From Phyto melanocephala (Eukaryota > Arthropoda > Insecta > Diptera > Rhinophoridae): a DNA stretch of 64,000 nucleotides. This document shows, in pieces, positions 57,289 to 64,000 of the stretch (positions are counted from its first letter, which is position 1; each line of letters opens with the position of its first letter). The notes under the pieces are model-generated. The model saw only the letters and a list, made by a program, of their open reading frames with translations, did not search any database and was not told the DNA's origin. The position numbers and the translations under genes were made by a program. Location: contig OW799234.1 in the NCBI GenBank assembly GCA_941918925.1, positions 66,307,543 to 66,371,542 of the forward strand, in the 5' to 3' direction.

Positions 57289-57660
57289 CAGTGTGGGCCA
57301 AAAGTCAGCATTGGATTTAAAAATTTAATAACTTTTTCATTAATATATTGTAAATAAATGGGCATTTTTTGCACTATGTATGGAATATAACGGCACTAAG
57401 TGACCACCATTTTCAGCTTCGCAGTAATGGGCTCGCTTATTTAGAACATTTTTTATAGAATCTTAACATTTGTTGCTGTAGCGCTAGAATTTCTGCAACA
57501 ATGTTGGCGTTGAGTTTAAGAATTATCTCGTACTTGTTCACATAAACTCGCTGCTTTAAATAACCACAAACAAAATATGCGGGTGCGGTTCCGGTCTCTG
57601 CATAGAAGGGGTTTCGATCATCCCCAAAATGACGAGAAAAGTCTGTTAATTTCTTCTGAA
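57289..57660 (-). pseudogene. Mariner-like 3' end fragment
   Basis: Tip tacagtgtgggccaaaagtc at the left matches the tips of the element at 45803-46707. Minus-strand text upstream of it (around 57600-57380) carries phrases equivalent to a transposase C-terminus with stops. It is a 3' end relic only, 40 bases from the next mariner-type element. Confidence 0.55.
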
Positions 57661-57697
57661 ATAAAAACCTTTAAAACGCTTTAAATTATACAATAAA

Positions 57698-58622
57698 TAA
57701 AGGGTGTTTTTTTAAGCCCGATAGAACTTGAAATTGTAAAAAATAACACAAAAAATTAAATTGTAATCAAAATTTTTTTTTTATTCGAAAGATCAATACG
57801 TGACATTAACATTTGAAAATGATTTCGGGCATATGGGCACCGCGGCTGTTCTTGACGAAGCGCATTCTGGACGTCCAATTTTATCGCAAAATTGTGTTCA
57901 GCGATGAGGCGCATTTTTGGCTTAACGGGTTTGTTAATAAGCAAAATTGCCGCATATGGAGCGAGACCAATCCACAAGAGACCCTACAGACTCCATTACA
58001 TCCAGAAAAATGCACCGTTTGGTGCGGTTTTCACGCTGGTGGCATCATCGGACCTTATTTCTTCAAAAATGAGGCCGGAGCTCGCGTTACGGTCAATGGA
58101 GATCGTTACCGCACCATGATCAATGATTTTTTGTTTGAAAATATGGATGACATTGATCCGGAGGAGATGTGGTTTCAACAGGATGGCGCTACGTGCCATA
58201 CGGCGAACGCAACCATCGACTTATTGAAATCAAAATTTGGCGATAAGTTGATTTCGAGAAATGGACCTGTCGATTGGCCTCCAAGGTCGTGCGATTTGAC
58301 ACCTCTCGATTATTTCCTGTGGGGCTACGTGAAGTCACTGGTTTATGCTGATAAACCAGCAACAATTGACGCCTTGGAGGCCAGCATTGTTCGTGTTATT
58401 CGTGACATACGGCCAGCAGTGCTCGAAAAAGTGGCCCAAAATTGGACGTCCAGAATGCGCTTCGTCAAGAACAGCCGCGGTGCCCATATGCCCGAAATCA
58501 TTTTCAAATGTTAATGTCACGTATTGATCTTTCGAATAAAAAAAAATTTTTGATTACAATTTAATTTTTTGTGTTATTTTTTACAATTTCAAGTTCTATC
58601 GGGCTTAAAAAAACACCCTTTA
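57698..58622 (+). mobile_element. Mariner-like element with 183-bp inverted ends
   Basis: The element 57700-58620 is flanked by TA on both sides. It begins aagggtgttttttt and ends with the complement. The inverted arms 57700-57882 and 58438-58620 differ at one position. The right arm includes the last part of the transposase gene and the 3' tip, and the left arm is an inverted copy of that same end. The true left end and the N-terminal half of the gene are missing. TA target and DDE transposase place it in the IS630-Tc1-mariner superfamily. Confidence 0.9.
57813..58514 (+). pseudogene. Mariner-like transposase, catalytic half only
   Basis: The frame is 233 codons, but residues 1-23 are antisense text from the inverted left arm, so the genuine part starts near residue 23 (FYRKIVFSDEAHFW). 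Catalytic residues are D31 (VFSDEAHF), D124 (QQDGATCHTA) and D161 (PPRSCDLTPLDYFLWGY), with 36 residues between the last two. The C-terminus (SRGAHMPEIIFKC) is complete. The helix-turn-helix that binds the inverted repeats is absent, so the product should not recognise its ends. The frame is otherwise undamaged. Confidence 0.85.
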
Positions 58623-58961
58623 AATCTAGTGAACGCACTGGCCAAATAATTTTTGAAATTTTATTAACTATTTAAAAAAAAATTGCCATTGTGACCATGG
58701 CAGTGTGGATAGTGACCTTACCCGCTCGAAATCACATCCCAGGTCTGCTGTCAAGATCAGAACTTCACAAATGTTCTATTATAAACCGATTACGGTTACA
58801 GTACTTTCATCTTAATTCTCACAGAAGAAATCCCCAATGATGTTATCAGATTTAATGGCACACTATATTAAACACCTAATGGGGTTCAGTTGGCGTTGAT
58901 AAATGGTACTTGGATTTTCACAATCACAAAACCTATAGTTCTGCTTATTAAAAAAAAAAAT
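58623..58961. other. Spacer
   Basis: Nothing recognised. It ends in an A-run before the LINE target site. Confidence 0.5.
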
Positions 58962-60020
58962 TAAGATAAGCTTCATCGCTTTAATGTAAAGGCGTCCCAC
59001 ACAAAATAATAAGTCTCATTATGAGCATGTATGACAACGCAAGTTGTCGTATTTTACATGAGGGCAAGTTGAGCCGAAAAATTAACGTTGGAACCGGAGT
59101 ACGGCAAGGCTGCGTGATGTCACCACTGTTATTTAATATTGTGCTAGACATTGTGATGACCCATGCGATGTCGGATAATACAAGCATTACCTGGGGTCTT
59201 CATAATCGTCTAGAAGACCTGGAGTATGCTGATGATATTTGTCTTCTCTCTCATCGGCATTCTGAGATGTCCATAAAGTTACAACGTCTCACGGAGATGG
59301 CTACGAATGCAGGTCTTAAGATTAACATTAGCAAAACTTACGTAATGCGAATAAATACAAACAGCACATATAGTTTTAAAATTAATAATGAGTTGCTAGA
59401 GGAGGTTGATTCGTTCTGTTACCTTGGCGCTATCATAACAACAACTGGTGGCTCGAGTGCAGATATTGCCAATCGTATAAAAAAGGCTACGCAAGTCTTT
59501 GGTCAACTTAATAAGGTATGGAACTCTTCAACCCTCTCTCGTAGTGTCAAAGTAAAGATATTTAACTCAAATGTCCAATCCACATTACTTTACGGCTGTG
59601 AAACGTGGAATGCAGCTACTCGCGACATGCAAGTTTTTACAAACAAATGCCTTAGAAGAATACTACGAGTTTTCTGGCCGCAAACCATTTCCAATATTAG
59701 ACTATGGCAAGAAACGAATCAATCCCCCATAACAAAAGAAATACTGAGGCGAAAATGGAAATGGATAGGTCACACCCTGAGAAAACCGCTCACAGACATT
59801 GCTAGAACCGCTATTGAGTGGAACCCTCAGGGTAGCCGCAGAAGAGGCCGACCAGCTCACACATGGCGCAGACAAATTGAAATCGAGGCGACAAACATGC
59901 AAACTAGTTGGAACGAGGTTAAAAGCATCGCGATGAACAAAAGCAGATGGAAATCTTTTGTTACGGCCCTATGCTCCTTATAGGAATGACGGGAACACAT
60001 ATATATAAGATAAGCTTCAT
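58962..60020 (+). mobile_element. 5'-truncated RTE-like LINE with 15-bp target duplication
   Basis: taagataagcttcat stands at 58962-58976 and again at 60006-60020. Between them lie coding text from about 58985 and a very short 3' part ending acacatatata. A short 3' untranslated region with a simple-sequence tail is usual for RTE-type elements. Truncation of the 5' end and a perfect duplication are what target-primed insertion leaves. Confidence 0.9.
59021..59983 (+). CDS. RTE-like LINE reverse transcriptase (C-terminal part, open)
   Basis: 320 codons without a stop. In-frame text before the first ATG (GVPHKIISLI) belongs to the same domain, so the ATG is only a convenient start. RT blocks: GVRQGCVMSPLLFNI at 26-40, YADD at 69-72, KINISKTYVM near 100, and FCYLGAIITTTGGSS near 132. 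The C-terminal segment has CLRRILRVFWPQTISNIRLW, KWKWIGHTLRKP and WNPQGSRRRGRPAHTWRR, common to RTE-like and related endonuclease-RT proteins of insects. N-terminal endonuclease and fingers are missing, so it cannot act alone. The undamaged frame points to a recent insertion. Confidence 0.85.
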   Translation: MSMYDNASCRILHEGKLSRKINVGTGVRQGCVMSPLLFNIVLDIVMTHAMSDNTSITWGLHNRLEDLEYADDICLLSHRHSEMSIKLQRLTEMATNAGLKINISKTYVMRINTNSTYSFKINNELLEEVDSFCYLGAIITTTGGSSADIANRIKKATQVFGQLNKVWNSSTLSRSVKVKIFNSNVQSTLLYGCETWNAATRDMQVFTNKCLRRILRVFWPQTISNIRLWQETNQSPITKEILRRKWKWIGHTLRKPLTDIARTAIEWNPQGSRRRGRPAHTWRRQIEIEATNMQTSWNEVKSIAMNKSRWKSFVTALCSL

Positions 60021-62089
60021 GACTCATAATCACATTTTTAATACATTTTATTTCATTTCTGGCCAGCTGTTGAAATTTGACTGCAAAATTTAGACGTTGC
60101 CGATTATCTGTGGATTTTAATTATTGCACCTTATATAGAAGAAAGGCAGAAAATCTTTTTTTAAAGCGCTGTAGTGACTTTCAAGCACATCCCTAGCTTA
60201 GGAGAACGCCTCGTCGTAGATGTTTTTTTGTGTTTCTCTGCACGTTCAATATTTTCCGCAGTGCGCTTCAAACAAGATCTACCGGTTTGAGGCAAATCTA
60301 TTACGGTGCCTTGTTTGTGGTGGCAATGAACTGAACCTCATTGCCCTAGAAGGCAAAACTCTGACATTAAAATGTCGACAATATGCTCTTCTTCTATCTA
60401 TTATTCTAGTATCTTGTTTAGTTATTTAATTCTGCTATACGCCTCCCTATACGTCAAAAATTAAAGTTTAATGTGGACGAACAAAATAAATCAAAACTTC
60501 AGTATCCCACAAAACTGGATTTAATGAGGTCGAAAGACATATGTTACATTAAATTTCACTTTAAGTCACCGTACACAAGAAAACTTTAGCAATAATATCC
60601 TAGAGATTTTTAATTGATTAAAAGACGAGATCAATTGTACATATTTACCTAAGCAAGCATTAATCATTGCTTAATCATTTGAGAATGATGCCAGGATTCA
60701 GAAAATATATACTTCGAGGAGTCTTAAACTCATATTTTCTTGTGTTACAAACGAAACGACCGCTCACCATTTGTCTCGTCGCGAACATACAATACTAAAG
60801 TATATGACATGAGACTTAGAGTACTGCATACTTCTAGGCAACACTAACAAATAACGATGGAAAGCCCTCGAGGAACCGGTGTTGTCTGCCGATTTATTGC
60901 TGGCAAAAAAATGACACCTTAATAACGGTAATGTACTTAACGATTTTAAAGGAAAAAAATCATAAAAAAAATAAAATACAAAATTCCTAAAAATTTTGTG
61001 AGAAACTCTATTCTCTGGGGTCCCTGTAGGATTTCACTCAGTACTCTAAGGGTTATACTTTAAGCAAATTTATAGCAGCAGCAATAGGAATAACAACATC
61101 ATATTCAAACATATTTAACAAACTTGAGTCCCCAGCTTGTCGCTGAAAAAAATAATGACACTGACAGCATTAATAAGTTGTTTTTTTTTTTTTATTCTTT
61201 GTTGTTGCCGTAATCCTTATTCTCTGTGTGCATAAATTAAATGTAAATTTAAAATCTCTTACGATATGTTGTGTGTTCTTTGAACAACTGAAGCATGGCT
61301 GCTGTTGTAATTTTTCTAAAATTTCTATATTATTACTGATTTTTTATTGTTGCTGTTTTTGTTGTGAATTTATGAAGTGTGTAACACTTTTTTTTTTTTT
61401 TTTTTAAATTTATCATTGAACAATTGGATTGTTTTGACAAGCATTAGATTTTATGCTCAACCGAGTGCAAGTAAAAAAAAATAAACAATTGATTGGTACA
61501 AACACTAACATACTTACAAGTGTATTAGTGTAATAAAAATGTATGATTAGTTGTTTTGGAAAACATAATATTTTCTTTGACCATATTGACATAATTGTAA
61601 TTGGTATTAGCAGAACTGAAAAATAAATAAACAAAATTCATTTTTATGGGAAACTTTGAAAAATTATGTAAAACTTTTTTCGTTTTTTTTTTATTTATTT
61701 TCGAATTAAATAAATTAATTCGTCATTGTGGTTGTAGTAATCAAAAGTAGACAATGTGTTAATCTTCTTTGCGATTTTGGGTAATTGAGTAACAAAGATC
61801 CACATCCTTCAACAATCACATTTATTATATTTGCACAGGATAGTAGAATAAAAAATACAAACAATAATAAAAAAAATTAATGAATAATTTTTGTTTTCAC
61901 ATTTGGTAAATATTCCAACATGTAACCATTGATTGATATTGAAGTTGGTTTAAATTAAAATAAATTAAATTGTAATTAAAGATACATTTATTTATTAGGG
62001 CATAAATTAACACAATTTAGTCATTAGTTCTAGTTGGCCAAATATTTGTCTAATGTGAACATACTTAAGGATAAGAATAATAATAAAAT
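60021..62089. other. Two kilobases without a recognised gene
   Basis: A short X-element relic (ttcagaaaatatatacttcg... ttgtgttacaaacgaaacga) lies at about 60695-60765. Poly-T runs at 61172-61195 and 61389-61406. The 69-codon frame at 60220 and the minus frame 61634-61413 are unrecognised. Confidence 0.45.
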
Positions 62090-62274
62090 ACTTGGCTAAT
62101 TCACAAGGGTGTCCTAGGTGTCGTATTGTTATAAAATAATAATTTTTAAAATTTTAAAAGGTGTAAAAGTTGTACAATAAACAATACAAAACTTTACAGA
62201 TATTTTAAAACTTTTGGGAATTTATGACTTAATGAAAATACAACACTTAGGACACCCTTGTGAATTAGCCACTT
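62090..62274. mobile_element. 177-bp MITE with 34-bp inverted ends
   Basis: The element 62094-62270 starts ggctaattcacaagggtgtc and ends with its complement. The arms extend about 34 bases with a few mismatches (ctaggtgtcgtatt against ctaagtgttgtatt). ACTT lies on both sides (62090-62093, 62271-62274) as a likely 4-bp target duplication. No coding capacity. Family not identified. Confidence 0.8.
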
Positions 62275-62504
62275 ATGTCTACCAGTTCAAGTTTTGCTAA
62301 AAAACAAAAAAAAATCATAGGAAGAAGTGTAAAGGTTTCACTTACAAACTGACTTACAGTAGTAAATTTATGGCAAGTTCCCGCTTTAAGGCATTACTTT
62401 TTTAGCACAAAAGGCTCATTTTTCAAAGCCTAAGGAGTGAGATCAAAAAAATATTAACACACGTTTTGCCTCTTAAATTTTGTCGGAAACAGTATTTAAA
62501 GTTG
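62275..62504. other. Spacer
   Basis: Nothing recognised. Confidence 0.5.
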
Positions 62505-62900
62505 TATACCCAGAGAGTGTATGGGTATATTTAGAATTGTCATTAAGTGTGAAATTTCTACATTATTCATTTTCGCCCTGATAAGGTCCTAAAAGCTTAT
62601 GAATAGGATAGTTGATTGCGAATTGTCCGTCTGTCCATATGTTCGTGTGTATGTTTAAATCACTTTTTTTAAGCCCCCGACATCGCCGATATCAGGACAA
62701 TCGACCTATAACTTACTGAGACATGAACAAATAAACTCGACAGCCTCTGTTTTCCCATACTTTTACCATGAAAATCAAAATTTTTCAGTCATAGATTAAT
62801 TTATAGAGATATTTTTTTTGTTGTTTATAGATGTGGTATAACTCTAGAGATATTCGTAAAAAAATATTGGACAAATCGATCACTTATCGGCTGTTACATC
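62505..62900 (+). mobile_element. E-family element, old
   Basis: tatacccagagagtgtatgg, ttgtcattaagtgtgaaat, ttctacattattcatttt, aagcttatgaatagga and ctgagacatgaacaaataaa follow the E order with many changes. The right end is not found. Confidence 0.5.
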
Positions 62901-63400
62901 CAAAAACCAAATTAAGTAACCCGTACTTAAATCAATTTCCTGATTCAAATACAAAATGCTTAATTAAAGAACAAATGAGTCAAGTACGAATTTCTTAAAA
63001 AGTTTGACTTTAAGAACTATTAGCTTGAAGAAAGCCCAAAACCGTACTTAACGTAAGCTTAGAACAAGATTCATTCAAGTATAAACGAGATTGAATTAAT
63101 CAAAAAATGCACTTGTTTTAAGAACTCGTAACTTATTTTGCTCATTTATTCAGCGATACATTTTATTAAAACTTAAAATGAACAACTACGGACAAAGCAT
63201 GAAACGTTAGTTAACTTGGAAACGGCTAGAGTTTTATTGTCCTAAACATTATTACTTCCAGCTAAAGTATGACAAACAAAATGAGAATTATAAAAACATA
63301 CTTGAAATTTAATAGAGTGTGTTTACCTAAGCAAATGTCTCAATATAAGTTCGTTTTGGATTTGAGAGAATACAGACTTAGTTTAAGCAGCTAGATTATT
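62901..63400. other. Spacer with an imperfect inverted repeat
   Basis: caaatgagtcaagtacgaat plus tcttaaaaagt at about 62973-63004 is roughly the complement of acttgttttaagaactcgta plus ttttgctcattt at 63110-63147. It may be a small decayed fold-back element. No gene. Confidence 0.4.
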
Positions 63401-63671
63401 ATACCCTTCACACAGTGAAAAAGGGTATATATAGGTTTGTCATTCCGTGTGAAATTTCTACAATTTTCATTTTCGACCCCATAAAGTATATATTTTCTGA
63501 AAGCGCTTATGAATAGGGGAGTCAATTAAGCTCTGTCAGTCTGACCGTCTGCCCGTGTGTTTGTTGAAATCAACTTTTTAAAGCCCCCTGACATCGCTTG
63601 AACCCGGGTGAGGAATTAAAATATCAGAAATATTCGGGAGTAGATTGATATTGAAAATCAGAAACATCGGT
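63401..63671 (+). mobile_element. E-family 5' part, cut by a LINE fragment
   Basis: Starts ttatacccttcacacagtga and follows 2747 closely through cgggagtagattgatattga and agaaacatcggt, then switches abruptly at about 63672 to LINE sequence. Confidence 0.7.
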
Positions 63672-64000
63672 TAGTCTCCTAAGTGTTGGTCTACTCAGTC
63701 TCAGAATCTTCTTTGATTTCCCAAGATTTGGGTCACCCCATAGTATGTTTGTCACTTTACCGACATCAGTGGCTCGCCATCTGCTGACATGTTCCTCCAT
63801 CGCCCAACATTTAAGTTCAGCCTGGAATCGTTTAAAGGGTTTAGCATTTTCCAAATTTATAGTACTCAGAAGAGTTCCCATTTGGATAATTTGTCTGCTT
63901 TCTCGTTTCCGTGATGGCTTGAATCCATACTATCTCCAGATCTTTACAATTCGCATATGAGTTTATCTCGCTCTTGCATTGCAGAACGTTTCGAGATTAA
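63672..64000 (-). pseudogene. LINE RNase H C-terminal fragment at the window edge
   Basis: The minus-strand frame from 63881 reads MGTLLSTINLENAKPFKRFQ, then CWAMEEHVSRWRATDVGKVT and LSRPTLRRLT, the connector after RNase H in RNase H-bearing LINEs. Just upstream, in another frame, the phrase at about 63925-63880 corresponds to a HGNEKAD-type RNase H end. One frame change is visible. It stops where the E element begins and continues beyond 64000. Confidence 0.6.

Noticed and set aside
57996..58527. Additional frames on both strands over the mariner-like transposase
   Set aside because: Shadows of the catalytic frame or of the inverted arms.

Overview
The window reads as gene-poor, AT-rich DNA from an insect, most likely a higher fly. 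That is an inference from the company of elements: an errantivirus with an env gene, Jockey, I-like and RTE-like LINEs, DUF4817-type mariner transposases, a Harbinger transposase and rolling-circle elements. There is no bacterial-style gene packing and no operon. I found no host protein-coding gene that I can defend. Almost every long or recognisable reading frame belongs to a mobile element, and most are broken.

Layout. 1.8-7.2 kb: members of a dispersed family with tips reading tataccctt(c)ac / gtgaagggtata and a terminal hairpin around attcggc..gccgaat (called E below), a 0.6-kb TIR element and a head-to-head palindromic E copy. 7.6-9.2 kb: a 118-bp tandem array with two alternating unit types. 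11.3-16.2 kb: a mariner N-terminal relic, a 415-bp hAT-like MITE with a clean 8-bp target duplication, a possible promoter or solo LTR, and a 5'-truncated RNase H-bearing LINE on the minus strand. 16.8-27.8 kb: an 11-kb errantivirus (gypsy-class insect endogenous retrovirus) with near-identical 521-bp LTRs, a tRNA-Ser(GCU)-type primer site, an open gag ending on a canonical -1 slippery heptamer, a pol broken by one stop and two frame changes, and an open 516-codon env behind a splice acceptor. Its leader carries a 1.9-kb X element and its pol-env spacer carries a Helitron. 28.7-30.7 kb: a second X element in the opposite orientation. 31.9-34.0 kb: a Harbinger transposase pseudogene with small introns, split by an E element. 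38.5 and 47.7-48.9 kb: more Helitrons, one nested inside another, which is itself inside a TIR element. 49.2-50.6 kb: a 5'-truncated Jockey-like LINE with a long open RT frame. 51-58.6 kb: a graveyard of mariner-like fragments, including one element rebuilt as a 183-bp inverted repeat around a partial transposase. 59-60 kb: a 5'-truncated RTE-like LINE with a 15-bp target duplication. 62-64 kb: a 177-bp MITE, further E relics and a LINE fragment at the window edge.

The genes do not form a host pathway. Within the errantivirus they form the usual retroviral set: Gag capsid, Pol by -1 frameshifting and Env from a spliced RNA. Only gag and env are uninterrupted. The best leads are the nesting hierarchy, the recent-looking insertions, the rolling-circle families carrying GC-rich 122-bp repeats, the E/X families with Helentron-like ends, and the dimeric 118-bp satellite. 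I do not see convincing evidence of a wholly new biochemical system.
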